From NCBI RefSeq assembly GCF_020400825.1, contig NZ_JAINVH010000036.1:20894-84893 (forward strand): DNA of 64,000 nt. Direction: 5' to 3'. Source of the DNA: Streptomyces sp. HPF1205. Its GTDB lineage: Bacteria; Actinomycetota; Actinomycetes; Streptomycetales; Streptomycetaceae. The notes beneath the pieces are model-generated. The model did no database searches. It was not told the origin of the DNA and worked only from the letters and a program-made list of their open reading frames with translations. This document shows, piece after piece, positions 25,410-34,130 of the stretch. How positions within the stretch are numbered: the first letter of the stretch is position 1; each line of letters starts with the position of its first letter. A program made the position numbers and the translations under genes.

Positions 25410-25727
25410 GTGATCAACCACACGATGATTGTCTCCTTCGACAACCCCCTTCCCCAGGACGAACTGGATCAGTACCTGACGGATATCGAACGGGCCATGC
25501 TCGGCACCGGCCTCGCGGCGTCCGTCGCGACCCGGCGCCACATCCCGGTCCCCGGCGAGGAGGCCATTCCCGCACTGATCGCGACCGCAATCGTCCAGGT
25601 CGCCGTGCCCGACATCGACGCGCTCGCGAAGGCGTTCGCCGCGCCGGGCGTCCACGAGGTCATCGGCCGCTGGCGGTCACGGCACCCGTACAAGGTCGCC
25701 TGGGCGAACCACGAGGCGCTGGCATGA
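25410..25727 (+). CDS. Small ferredoxin-fold-like protein (LysR target candidate)
   Basis: 105 residues from a GTG at 25410 (an ATG at 25425 is an alternative). Sequence FDNPLPQDELDQYLTDIERA, TRRHIPVPGEEAIPALIATA, IVQVAVPDIDALAKAFAAPG and a conserved-looking end HPYKVAWANHEALA suggest a small alpha/beta protein of the dimeric alpha-beta-barrel kind, seen elsewhere in Streptomyces; function unknown. It is divergent from the LysR gene (70 bases apart) and its stop overlaps the next start (ATGA at 25724-25727). Confidence 0.7.
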   Translation: MINHTMIVSFDNPLPQDELDQYLTDIERAMLGTGLAASVATRRHIPVPGEEAIPALIATAIVQVAVPDIDALAKAFAAPGVHEVIGRWRSRHPYKVAWANHEALA

Positions 25728-26008
25728 GCGGCGGTCCCCCCGTGCCGACCGTCGGGCAGGACGCGGTCGTGTTCGCGATCGACCACCCGTACGAGGACAC
25801 CGTGGAGGCGGTCACCTCGATCGAGAAGGCGGACCTCCCGCCCCGGACGAAGGAGAAGACCATCCATGGCGACGCCAGGCGGGCCCTGGGCATCCGAAAC
25901 CCCCCGACGGCCCTCATCCCGTCGGTGTACGAGCCGGTCACCGCGGCCGGGCCGAACCGAGAAGGGACCCAGCGTCAACAAGCACGTGACGCGCGGTCAA
26001 TGACGTAG
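25724..26008 (+). pseudogene. Amidohydrolase C-terminal remnant
   Basis: 94 residues. The part VPTVGQDAVVFAIDHPYED, VEAVTSIEKADLPPRTKEK and HGDARRALGI is the end of an amidohydrolase-2 (ACMSD/decarboxylase-like) enzyme, where VMFGTDYPYE..EAVxFIExLxL and the HGNAxRLL helix are typical. The first 230 or more residues with the metal ligands are absent. The ATGA overlap with the upstream gene could still let it be translated. The original pair may have been a LysR-controlled degradation operon. Confidence 0.55.
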
Positions 26009-27165
26009 GCGCCGAATCCCGCGATCGTGTGCGGAACGGGCACGGCAGCCGGGGGACGGAGGGGGCGCTGCGCCCGCGCTCGCAAGACCGCAGCCGTCGC
26101 GGCTTCGACGACGGGCGCGTCGGCCTCCACCACCCCGGCGCCTGGGCTCACCGAGACGAACCTCATCGAGCACGCCAGCGGCATCGGCCTCGGTGAGAAC
26201 TCTCACCCCTGAAACAGCACCGCCTCGGACCCTCGGCCCGCACGTCAGTGGAGCGAGTGTGGTCCCTGGCATCCAGATGGAGCGAGTGGGGAGTTGCACC
26301 TGTCCTCCATCAATGACACGTCAGTTCCATTTATATGCCTATTCGTAGGATTACCGACGACCATGGGGCGGTTTATGGCCGGCCTCAGCGGCGCGGACGG
26401 CACCCCGGCCGGTGCGGGCGTGCCACTCCGCTGCCGCCGCGACGCCGCTTCTTCGCCTTCGTCCTGGGGGCGTCCCGCGCCAACTCACCGAAGCGACATT
26501 GGAGCTTTTGCAGCCACTCCCACCGCTCCGGGCCGAGGACGAACTCCTGCTCCCGGTCGTCGTCCTGGTCCCCTTGGACGTCGTCGGCGACGGCCTGCCG
26601 CCCCGCGCGGGCCGGCCCGCCTGGGTCGGCGGGGCCGGGGCTCTGGAGGCTCGCATGAGGGCCTGGAGACAGCCTGTGCTCCGTCGCGGCCCGGGGTTGC
26701 AGCCTGGGCCAGGTCGACCGTGAAAAGGCCCGGTGGCCGCGAGCTTCGCACGGCCGCGGTTGTCGCCATGGCGCGCAGTTCCTCGAGCGCGGCACGGCCG
26801 TCGCAGTGGCAGGCAGCGGGCGGCGGGCCGGGTGCCGGTCGCGGTGTCGAGGGCGGTGCCGTCGGCGCGCCGCAAATGGCTCGAACCAGACCGCGTCAGT
26901 TCCCCACCCCTCCATATACTTCAAGCGTCAATTACCAGCCGTTGGCCTGACGCCCGGCCCCGTCCGTCCGAGGAATCCGTTCCGGCGCGCCACACCGGGA
27001 CCGCCCCTGCAGGGCCGGTCCGGGCGAAGTACCCGCCACCGCACCCGCGGCACCCCCTTGCGCCGTGCGGCGGGCCCCGACGGGTCCCGCCCGCGCCGGT
27101 GCGGGGAGGTGCGGACCACGCCCGACGCGGCAGGCCGACGGGCCCCCCACAGAAAGGCAGCCGGC
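26009..27165. other. Long stretch without a supported gene
   Basis: About 1150 bases. Frames are open in several directions, as is usual at this GC content, but show no known domain or good start. One minus-strand segment (QEFVLGPERWEWLQKLQCRF, about 26480-26545) looks like real protein and may be a relic. Two lower-GC patches, 26310-26350 and 26905-26940, may be promoters. Confidence 0.4.
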
Positions 27166-27633
27166 ATGAAACTCAGCACCTTCGGCACCGGCATGGCAGG
27201 CGCGGCGGCCCTGGCCATGAGCGCGCTGGCCATGGCGCCATCGGCCTCCGCGGTCGCGCCCACCACCGCCACCGTCCAGGTGAACTGCGGGGACTGGGGC
27301 TCCGGCCAGGCCAGGCTCGACGCCCAGCAGAACGGTTCGGCGGCGGCCATCACCTTCTCCACACCCGTGGTGTGGGCGACCCACTCCTTCCCGGCCAACT
27401 CGATGCGGACGACGCTGACGCTGTCCGACGCGCACGGCGGCGAGGTCACGTTCACCGGACAGTCCAACCCGGCCTGGACGTTGCTCGGGCAGGCCTACAA
27501 CTCCGGCCCGCTGACGGGCACCGTCACCCCGGGCGAGGCGCTGGAGGTCAAATCCCTCACGAGCACGTACGGGACATTCACCATGCACTGCACGGCCACC
27601 TCGCTGCAGAATCCGGGGCCGTTCGTCTTCTGA
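27166..27633 (+). CDS. Secreted protein of unknown function
   Basis: 155 residues. A signal peptide is clear: MKLSTFGTGMAGAAALAMSA then LAMAPSASA with cleavage likely after ASA at about residue 29. The mature part of about 125 residues has two cysteines (QVNCGDWGSG and TMHCTATS) that probably form a disulfide, and a beta-rich pattern (AAITFSTPVVWATHSFPAN, EVTFTGQSNPAWTLLG). No family recognised. AAAGG lies 9 bases before the ATG. It is followed by a strong terminator hairpin and is probably a single-gene unit. Confidence 0.8.
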   Translation: MKLSTFGTGMAGAAALAMSALAMAPSASAVAPTTATVQVNCGDWGSGQARLDAQQNGSAAAITFSTPVVWATHSFPANSMRTTLTLSDAHGGEVTFTGQSNPAWTLLGQAYNSGPLTGTVTPGEALEVKSLTSTYGTFTMHCTATSLQNPGPFVF

Positions 27634-27673
27634 CGGCGGTAACACGGGCGGTCCGCGCCGGCAGGAGGGTCAC

Positions 27674-27716
27674 GCTGTGCCGGGGCCGATGCCGTTGGCA
27701 CCGGCCCCGGCACAGC
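27674..27716 (+). terminator. Hairpin terminator after the secreted protein gene
   Basis: Two 20-base arms (27674-27693, 27697-27716) pair with one mismatch around a GTT loop, 40 bases after the stop codon at 27633. Confidence 0.8.
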
Positions 27717-27834
27717 GAAGGCGACGCCGGCCCTCCCGATCGGCGAGGCCGACCAATCGGCCGGCGGCTGCCGCGGCTCAACCCCGCCCCGTGTCCCGTA
27801 CCGACACCGCAGGGGTCCGGCAAGCTCTGCCGGA

Positions 27835-28380
27835 TCACTTCGGTGTGCAGTTCCTCAAGCGCGGCCTGCCCGTCGCCGAACTCCTTCTCGGCTTCGCGGT
27901 GTTCGCGCAGCGCCTGGTTCCGACGGTCGATCGCGGCGCGCATCGCCGGGGTGAGCCGGTCGCCCTGCTCCGCCTTGGCGGCCTGGTGCGGCGAGCGCCT
28001 GGCGGTAGCCGTCGCAGGCGTCCTCGCGGGTGCGCACCGGCCCGGCCGGCTCCGGCGCAACATCCGGGGACACGTCGGCGGGCGCCGCCGCAGTGGGGCC
28101 GGCCCTCTCGGCCGCGCGCGGCAGGACGTGCAGGGCGCGGACGTTCGCGTCGAGGACGTGGACGCCTGGCGCCGCGACCAGAGCCTGCGCGCTCCAGCGC
28201 AGCTTGGTGCCGTAAGGCCGGCGCATCGGGGACGACGTCCAGGCGGCCGCTGTCGGCGTCGAACGCCACCGCCGTCACGTGGCCGGCGAGCTCCGGCACG
28301 GCCGCGGCGCGGATGTCGCCCCAACAGGCGAGGACGCTGCCGCCGGCGGCCCGGACGACCAGGCCCGCGCTCGGTCGTCA
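27835..28380 (-). pseudogene. DUF721/DciA-like gene, frameshifted
   Basis: Read across frames: LVVRAAGGSVLACWGDIRAA and ELAGHVTAVAFDADSGRLDV (28230-28380), then YGTKLRWSAQALVAAPGV and DANVRALHVLP, then HQAAKAEQGDRLTPAMRAAI and HREAEKEFGDGQAALEELHT (27835-27990). The order strand with FDADSGRLDV, then YGTKLRW, then a helix is that of DUF721 (DciA-type helicase-loader relatives) in a version found on Streptomyces mobile elements. At least two frame breaks make it a pseudogene. Confidence 0.5.
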
Positions 28381-28444
28381 TCATCCCGATCGCCTCGCCG
28401 AGTCCGGAGCGGTTCGCGGCCGTCGCGGCGAACCGCCTGCCGGG

Positions 28445-29016
28445 TGCGCCGCTTCTGCCCTTCTTCGCCGCGGCGTGGACCACATTGCCGCAGTTGGCGC
28501 ACTCAGCCCCGGTGTCCAGACGGATCCCGTCGTCGCACCGCGGGTCGGAGCACGCCTGGCGCTGCGCCAGGCCCCGCCCGATCAGCCACCCGAACGGATC
28601 CCGCAGCAGGGCCTCGCCGCCGGTCTCCTCCAGTCGGCCGGTCAGCCGGTCGGCCAGCAGCTGCGGGCTGTGTCAGGCTGCATCAGCATGCCCGCCGGCC
28701 GCCCCAGCTCCGCCTGCGTCGCCTTCGTGACCCGGCGTTGCTGCCAGCGGTTCAGCTGCCGCCACAGCCGGGCGGCCGGTTCCAGCGCCACCCGCAGACG
28801 AAGATCATCCGGATGGGGAACCCGCCCCGGCTGCTGGGCCTTTCCGCCCGCAACGGTCAGCCGGCCACCGGACTCGCTGGTGGAAGCGCGTTGTCCGTCC
28901 TGCCCATCGACCGGGGAAACTTCCGGCTTTTCCCCGCGCGGCGGGCCAATCCTGGCCGTCGGCGACGCTGGTCCGGCAACGGCGCCATTGCTGTCGGCGG
29001 CCTGGTCCTCGCGCAC
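28445..29016 (-). pseudogene. Plasmid-type zinc-ribbon protein, frameshifted
   Basis: In one frame RVALEPAARLWRQLNRWQQR then RRVTKATQAELGRPAG (28690-28790); in the next QLLADRLTGRLEETGGEALL, RDPFGWLIGRGLAQRQACSD, CDDGIRLDTGAECANCGNVV (28470-28660). Cys pairs CSDPRC and CANC form a zinc ribbon. I know this order from proteins repeated on Streptomyces integrative elements and plasmids; function not known. A frame break near 28655 disables it. It lies just upstream of the DUF721-like relic, so both came in together. Confidence 0.5.
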
Positions 29017-29092
29017 GCACGCGCGCTCCGGCCGACGGCCTTGGCGGCCGAGGACCGCGTAGGAGACGGGGCGTGACAGAGTGGAGATCAGC

Positions 29093-29551
29093 TCATTCCG
29101 TGAGTTCGAAACGGTCGGCGATCTGCTCGATCAGCGCCACGTGTTCCTCCCATTTCGCGCTCCCCATGCCGAGGACGAATGCCGCGTTGCCGCGCACCGC
29201 GAAGTACTGCCGGCTCTGGTAGATGACGGCTCCATCGCGGGTTCGGTGGGTTACGAAGTCCAGCGCGGTCCCGGGCTGTCCGCCGAAGCGGACATCGGTG
29301 CGGGTGAAGCCGTCATAGCCGTGGGCTTGGAGTTTCTCCTGGGCAGTGTCCGCCACCTGCGCAGCCGTCATTGCCTTGGCAGGCACCTTGAAGACGATCA
29401 GGTTCTTGCCGGGCCCCCCGGTGGCCCGCAGGATCTCCGGACCGTTCGCGGGGACGGGAGGCAGCGCCTCCCAACCCGCCGGCACGTGCAGGACAGCCCC
29501 GTAGGGGACGATCGGGATCGCTTGCCAGGTGGCAGTGCTGAGATCGGACAT
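29093..29551 (-). CDS. PsbP/Mog1-fold-like small protein
   Basis: 152 residues from an ATG at 29551 with GGAAGG upstream; an earlier start at 29590 is less likely. Seen: IPIVPYGAVLHVPAGWEALP, NLIVFKVPAKAMTAAQVADT, TALDFVTHRTRDGAVIYQS, RQYFAVRGNAAFVLGMGSAK and EEHVALIEQIADRFEL. This is the order of short beta strands and a last helix of the PsbP/Mog1/LpqN fold. No signal peptide, so probably cytosolic. It is divergent from a sigma factor gene with 146 bases between, so the two may be co-regulated. Confidence 0.7.
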   Translation of the reverse strand: MSDLSTATWQAIPIVPYGAVLHVPAGWEALPPVPANGPEILRATGGPGKNLIVFKVPAKAMTAAQVADTAQEKLQAHGYDGFTRTDVRFGGQPGTALDFVTHRTRDGAVIYQSRQYFAVRGNAAFVLGMGSAKWEEHVALIEQIADRFELTE

Positions 29552-29697
29552 GCGATGGCCTTCCAGGCTCGGGCGTTGCTCGGTCGCCACAAGGGATACC
29601 GGCAGTCAACCGCAGTGCGAACCTCGCATTGCGTGCCCGGCCCGGTATCCGTAACAGCGGCAACCCGATGGGCATCGATCCTGGGGAGATCAGCGCA

Positions 29698-30375
29698 GTG
29701 AGCAGTCATCAGGCAGAACCGGACGTCGCCGAGCCAGAACGCCTTGTGGCGGCGCACGGCCGCCTTGTCGAACGCGAGGTTGCTCGCTATCGCACCTGGC
29801 ACATCGACCGGGCAGACCTGCGACAGGCCGGCATCCTCGGACTGCTGATTGCCGCGAGCCGCTTCGATCCCGACCGTGCAGTGCCTTTCGGGGCATACGC
29901 GCACACCTGGATCCGCAAGGAAATCCAGCGGGCCGTCGCCCGCCAGGAGTTCCCCGCCGTCGTGCCCACCGACCTCGTCGGCCGCACGGTCGCCGTGCGC
30001 CGAGCGCTCGATGAGAACGCCGACAGCCTGAGCCTGGCAGCTGCCGCCCTGGGCATCTCCCCCACGACAGTCGCCGCACTCCACCGACAACTGCATACCG
30101 CACCTGCTGACGACGCCGAGGAACTGCCCGCACCCGGCTATACCCTCACCGATCCCGAACACGCCGCTGTCGCAAGAGACTTCACCAGCACTGTCCGCAT
30201 TGCCCTGACCCGCATCGACCCACGCGAGGCCGAGGCCCTGATCCTGCGGTACGGCCTGGACGACCGACCGGAAAAGTCGTTCCGCCAGATCGGCCGTCAC
30301 CTGGGCGTCTCCGACCACACCGCCAGGAAACTCGTCGAAAGCGCCCAGGCCGAACTACGCCGCCTCGTCGACTGA
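29698..30375 (+). CDS. Sigma-70-family RNA polymerase sigma factor
   Basis: 225 residues. The GTG at 29698 is chosen because GGGGAG lies 9 bases upstream; an ATG at 29668 is also in frame. Region 2 is seen as DLRQAGILGLLIAASRFDPD and PFGAYAHTWIRKEIQRAVAR (about 40-85), a short region 3 as SLSLAAAALGISPTTVAALH, and region 4 as ALTRIDPREAEALILRYGLD and FRQIGRHLGVSDHTARKLVE (helix-turn-helix) at the end. It looks like a small group-3 type factor rather than ECF, since region 3 is present. No anti-sigma gene is adjacent. Confidence 0.9.
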   Translation: MSSHQAEPDVAEPERLVAAHGRLVEREVARYRTWHIDRADLRQAGILGLLIAASRFDPDRAVPFGAYAHTWIRKEIQRAVARQEFPAVVPTDLVGRTVAVRRALDENADSLSLAAAALGISPTTVAALHRQLHTAPADDAEELPAPGYTLTDPEHAAVARDFTSTVRIALTRIDPREAEALILRYGLDDRPEKSFRQIGRHLGVSDHTARKLVESAQAELRRLVD

Positions 30376-30401
30376 CGCGACCACGCCGTCCAACCAGGAC
30401 C

Positions 30402-30565
30402 ACTCTCGAACTTGACCCAGCCTTGGAATAGATCATCCAGGCTGCCGTGCGGGTGTCGGTGAGCGTCTGGAGCAGCGGCTCGGGCTCTGCGCCTCGGCGC
30501 TGTGCGACGCGGAACCACACCGGCCCCATCGGGCCGTGCTGCTGCAGGAGGTCCAGGGTCGTCAT
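30402..30565 (-). pseudogene. Mobile-element-type small gene, 3' truncated
   Basis: MTTLDLLQQHGPMGPVWFRV, AQRRGAEPEPLLQTLTDTRT, AAWMIYSKAG, then the frame runs antisense into the sigma-factor gene. The start overlaps the stop of the upstream relic (TGATG), as in coupled genes. I do not know its function. Confidence 0.4.
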
Positions 30566-30872
30566 CACCAGCGCACCTTGCCGGTGAGGTCGAGGTAGAA
30601 GTCGCCGTCCTCGGGGGCGGTCGATCCGTAGCTGTAGTCGCCGTTTTCCTGTCCTGCCCAGAACTCGCGGGACAGGTCGCCGACCGTGCGGATCCGATTG
30701 GTGAGCGCGGTCGAGCCGGCCCGGTGAGCACGACCGCCAGCGACGGCAGGCCCGACAGGCCGGTGCGGGGGTAGAGCGTAGTGTGCTCGGCAGTCCCAGG
30801 GGGGCTGACGTCCATGGCGTGCGGGGCCCCGGCCCGCGCCGCGGGCGCGCCCGCCCATCTCCTCCATCCCAC
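30566..30872 (-). pseudogene. Mobile-element-type gene remnant, frameshifted
   Basis: TTLYPRTGLSGLPSLAVVLT in one frame continues as STALTNRIRTVGDLSREFWA and GQENGDYSYGSTAPEDGDFY to LDLTGKVRW and a stop, after a one-base slip near 30720. The pair with the next relic recalls small gene sets on Streptomyces integrative elements. The 5' part is missing. Confidence 0.4.
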
Positions 30873-30906
30873 GCTGCAGATGCCCCGCGGCGGGCGTCGT
30901 AGTGGT

Positions 30907-32001
30907 CTACAGGGTGCTCCCCGGGGCGGGGGAAGTGCGACGGTAGCGGGTGAGGGTGACCGTCGCGGCCCAGTTGCCGTAGTCCAGGTCGATCACCTGG
31001 ACGACGACGATGTCGCCGGTGGGGCGGTCGCGGAGGCAGAAACTGGTGCCCGGCGGGGCCTGCGGGAAGCGGACTCGGTTCGTGGCGTGACGGGCCAGGC
31101 CGGCGGCGCACTGGTCGGCCGTGGGCACGATACGGCCCGCCAGGTAGGCGTCGGTCATGGGCTGGAGTTCGAAGGCGCCATGGCTGTCGCCGCCGGCGTT
31201 CGTGCTCATGGTCCAGGCTCCTTCGCGGCCGACGACGGTGCCGGTGAGCAGGTCGAAGTACTCGTTGTAGTCCCGCAAGGACCGGGTGCGGCCGGTGTAG
31301 ACGGCCGTGTAGTCGGAAGCGCGGGACTGCGGCGCCGGTGACGTGCGGGGCGTGGCGGTCGTGGCCGAGGGCGTCGGTGAGGGCGGAGTGCCCGAGACCG
31401 GGTTGTCCGGCGGGGCTGCCGAGGCGGTGCTCCGGCCGGTCGGCGGTGTGCCGGTCGGGGGCTGGCTCAATTCACCGCTGCCGCCGCGGTGGGACGAGAC
31501 CAGGATCAGGGTCGCGATGAGGGCGGTGGCCAGGACGAGGGGCGCCGCGGCGATCTTGACCACTGGCCGGACCGTGGGCGAGGCGGACACCGGGTCCTCT
31601 TCGCCTCCCGGGGATGCGCCTGCTGCGCCGGCAGCCGCCGCAGCACCCGTCGCCGTCCCGGCTGCTGCACCCGCGGCCGCCGCTGCCGGTGTCGCTGCGC
31701 CCGGCACCGGGGGCCGGGGGGCCGGGTTGGTGCGTAACCGGGCGGCGAGCCGGTGCCAGCGGGCGCGCCACGCTTCGGGGTCGGGGGCTTTGCACGCACC
31801 GACGTACGCCTCGGTGAGCTCGAGGGAGGGCAGCGAGGTGCCCGACGTCGCCTTGGACAATGCGGACTTGGAGTAGCCGGACAGCTTCTCCAGCTCACGC
31901 AGTGTCAGGTCCGCGTCCTTCCGCAGCTGCAGCAGGTCGTCGCAGAAAGACGCCAGAGTCTCCTGCGGCCCTGCGCCGGTGCCGTCGCGTTCCTCGGCCA
32001 T
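30907..32001 (-). CDS. Membrane-anchored XRE-family regulator
   Basis: 364 residues. ATG at 32001 with GGGAGGGG before it. Seen: a helix-turn-helix at about 15-65 (LRKDADLTLRELEKLSGYSK, SALSKATSGTSLPSLELTEA), a low-complexity Ala/Gly/Pro linker, one membrane helix IAAAPLVLATALIATLILVS (about 165-185), a Pro/Thr/Ser-rich stalk and an exterior domain (YTAVYTGRTRSLRDYNEYFD, FCLRDRPTGDIVVVQVIDLD) with two cysteines. This one-component transmembrane form is common in Streptomyces and is thought to sense outside signals. It is divergent from a LysM protein gene 180 bases away, so cell-wall related regulation is plausible. Confidence 0.85.
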   Translation of the reverse strand: MAEERDGTGAGPQETLASFCDDLLQLRKDADLTLRELEKLSGYSKSALSKATSGTSLPSLELTEAYVGACKAPDPEAWRARWHRLAARLRTNPAPRPPVPGAATPAAAAAGAAAGTATGAAAAAGAAGASPGGEEDPVSASPTVRPVVKIAAAPLVLATALIATLILVSSHRGGSGELSQPPTGTPPTGRSTASAAPPDNPVSGTPPSPTPSATTATPRTSPAPQSRASDYTAVYTGRTRSLRDYNEYFDLLTGTVVGREGAWTMSTNAGGDSHGAFELQPMTDAYLAGRIVPTADQCAAGLARHATNRVRFPQAPPGTSFCLRDRPTGDIVVVQVIDLDYGNWAATVTLTRYRRTSPAPGSTL

Positions 32002-32183
32002 GTCCCCTCCCTGTTCCCCTGCTGGTCCCCCACCTGCGTGGACGCTGTCCATCCTCGGCGCCCTGTCCAGTGGACACGCGCAGTGGACAGCCACCCATGG
32101 ATGGACATCGTGCCCCACCCGTACCACGGAAGCACCCCCCGCCGACCGGTCCCGACGGACCGCCTCGACCCCAGGAGCTCGCC

Positions 32184-32987
32184 GTGGCCGCTCACTTCGC
32201 CCCGATCCGCCTGAACCGCCCGCGCCACCCGGCCGTCGTCCGCCGCAACGGCCGTACCGGGTCCGTGCGGCACAAGGCTCCCGGGCCCACCACCGCACCG
32301 CGCCTTCCCCGGCCGGCGCGGCGGCGGTCAGGGAAAGCGCGGCACCCGCGGTCCATCCCGGCCTACCCGAGGCACCTCCTGACTTCCGTACGGCGCCGAC
32401 TGCCCCGGCCCTCAGCCGCCGTGTCGGCGGTGGTGTGCTGCGTGCTGACCCTGACCGCACTTGTCCCCTCAGGCCACACCCACCGCCGGCCGGGCCACTC
32501 CCCGACACACACGGCCCCGCCCGCGCCACCCCGGCGCCCCCGGCCACCGTCCATGCCGTCGCGGCCGGCGCGCCACGGCACGCCGCACCGGCACCGGCCG
32601 GCGACCGTCACCGTACGGCTGCGCCCCGGGGACACCCTGTGGGCCCTGGCCCGAGCCGACCACACGACGGTCCGCACGCTGCAGCGCCTGAACCACCTCG
32701 GATCGTCGACCCTGATCCGGGCCGGAGCCGTGCTGCGCCTGCCCGCTTCGACCGCGCGCCGGTCGAGCGCTCCCTCCGTACGACCGGATCGGGTCGCGGC
32801 CACCAACCCGTCCAGCGGCGTCTACGGCCTGCCCCAGTCCCTGCCCGGCTCCAAGATGGCCGCCTTCGGCACCGACTGGCGCACCGACCCGGCAACCCGG
32901 CTGCGCTGGATGCGCACCTACGTCACCGCCCGATACGGCAGCGCCTGCAAGGCCTGGGCCTTCCGGCAAACCCACCGCTGGTACTGA
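32184..32987 (+). CDS. LysM protein with partial transglycosylase-like C-terminus
   Basis: 267 residues. GTG at 32184 has AGGAG 6 bases upstream. A basic N-terminus precedes a membrane or signal helix (SAAVSAVVCCVLTLTALVPS, about 87-106), then a Pro/His-rich linker, one LysM domain (VRLRPGDTLWALARADHTTV and LIRAGAVLRLPA) that binds peptidoglycan, and a C-terminal part ATNPSSGVYGLPQSLPGSKM to the end AWAFRQTHRWY, which is the second half of the Streptomyces lysozyme-like transglycosylase domain. The first half with the catalytic glutamate (ESGW-type) is absent; LysM is joined straight to the remaining half. It may bind but not cut cell wall. Confidence 0.75.
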   Translation: MAAHFAPIRLNRPRHPAVVRRNGRTGSVRHKAPGPTTAPRLPRPARRRSGKARHPRSIPAYPRHLLTSVRRRLPRPSAAVSAVVCCVLTLTALVPSGHTHRRPGHSPTHTAPPAPPRRPRPPSMPSRPARHGTPHRHRPATVTVRLRPGDTLWALARADHTTVRTLQRLNHLGSSTLIRAGAVLRLPASTARRSSAPSVRPDRVAATNPSSGVYGLPQSLPGSKMAAFGTDWRTDPATRLRWMRTYVTARYGSACKAWAFRQTHRWY

Positions 32988-33045
32988 CCGGCCCACAGAA
33001 ATGACCACTCTGCCCGACCCGGCAAGCCCTTTTCAGGAGGATCAC

Positions 33046-34077
33046 ATGAGTTTCATCCGCACCCGGTCCGCGTTCCCCTGGCGCGCCACCGCCGCGGCAG
33101 CCGCGGCCCTGGCCGGCATCACCGCCGGCGTGTACCTGTCCGACGCTGCTACGGTCCATCACGGTCGGACTCGCAGCGTCGGTCACGTCGCACCGGTCGC
33201 CGACGCCGCGCAGGCCGTCAACCCCGACTGGTCGGCCTTCGAAACCCTCATCAGCGGCACCGCCCGGACCTCCTCCGACGACGCCGCCAGCCCCGTCCTG
33301 TCCACCGGTCACCGCACCAGTGACGACGGCATCGTCGTCCTGCGCGTCTTCATCCCCGCGCACAGCGCGGCCGGCGGCCTCCTCAACGGGGACGACCGCG
33401 GATTCAGCGACAGCCCTTCGGCTTCCTACCGGGCCGAATTCGCCTGGGACGTCTCCACGGGACAGGCCAGGCTCGTGGTCTCCCACTCCTCTCTCTCCGT
33501 GGGAAACGTCCACATCGCCGCCCTGCCTCTCACCGTCGCGCCGCAGAACGCATGGAACCAGGCCTTGGCCGTTCGCGACCGGAGCAGGACCGACAACCGC
33601 ATCGGCATCGACCCGAACACCCCCACCGGCCGGCTGCACGTGGCGCTCAGCCTGCTCAACCCGTTGACGAACCGCTGGGGAGACTTCGGCGCCTGGACAG
33701 TGGACCAGGAAGCCACCGTCACCCGGACCGCGCCCGGCACCTACCAGCTCGCCTTGCACCAGAGCAACGGCTACCCCGCCATCGAGGCCTACTACTACCC
33801 GCACTACGCCAACGGCCCCACCAGCCAGGTCATCGCCAAGCGCAGCGTCGAACCGGCCTTCCTCGGCGGCCACGTCGACAGCGGCGGTGGTGCGGCCGCG
33901 CTGGACGGCAACAGCCTGGTCGACTGCGCGGACAACGCCCGAGGCGACTTCCAGTGCCAGAACACCGCCCCCCGCACGAGCACCATCAACCCCGAAGGCA
34001 GCGGTGAGGTCACCATCTCCTCCCCCAACCCGGAGGCACCCTGGACCACCAGCGACCAGCAGGACAACGCCATGTAG
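33046..34077 (+). CDS. Secreted protein of unknown function
   Basis: 343 residues. ATG at 33046 with AGGAGG 6 bases upstream. The start MSFIRTRSAFPWRATAAAAA then ALAGITAGVYLSDAA is a signal peptide or anchor. The rest is beta-rich: GIVVLRVFIPAHSAAGGLLN, ASYRAEFAWDVSTGQARLVV, RLHVALSLLNPLTNRWGDFG and YPAIEAYYYPHYANG. Two cysteines near the end (LVDCADNARGDFQCQN) may pair. No family known to me. It follows the LysM gene by 58 bases and ends at a hairpin terminator; the two may be one cell-envelope unit. Confidence 0.75.
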   Translation: MSFIRTRSAFPWRATAAAAAALAGITAGVYLSDAATVHHGRTRSVGHVAPVADAAQAVNPDWSAFETLISGTARTSSDDAASPVLSTGHRTSDDGIVVLRVFIPAHSAAGGLLNGDDRGFSDSPSASYRAEFAWDVSTGQARLVVSHSSLSVGNVHIAALPLTVAPQNAWNQALAVRDRSRTDNRIGIDPNTPTGRLHVALSLLNPLTNRWGDFGAWTVDQEATVTRTAPGTYQLALHQSNGYPAIEAYYYPHYANGPTSQVIAKRSVEPAFLGGHVDSGGGAAALDGNSLVDCADNARGDFQCQNTAPRTSTINPEGSGEVTISSPNPEAPWTTSDQQDNAM

Positions 34078-34091
34078 CCCAGCACGGCCAC

Positions 34092-34130
34092 CGCCCCGTT
34101 CCCGGCAGCTCGAATGCCAGGAACGGGGCG
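34092..34130. terminator. Hairpin between convergent genes
   Basis: 16-base arms (34092-34107 and 34115-34130) pair with one C/T difference around a 7-base loop, 15 bases past the secreted-protein stop. It probably ends transcription from both sides. Confidence 0.75.

Noticed and set aside
26009..27165. A gene on the minus strand containing QEFVLGPERWEWLQKLQ
   Set aside because: Only about 35 residues look real; there is no start, no conserved partner and the frame is Arg/Pro-rich on both sides. Kept as a possible relic only.
30907..32547. XRE regulator with a 182-residue N-terminal extension
   Set aside because: The extension lacks protein-like pattern and overlaps the divergent LysM gene; a strong ribosome-binding site precedes the ATG at 32001.
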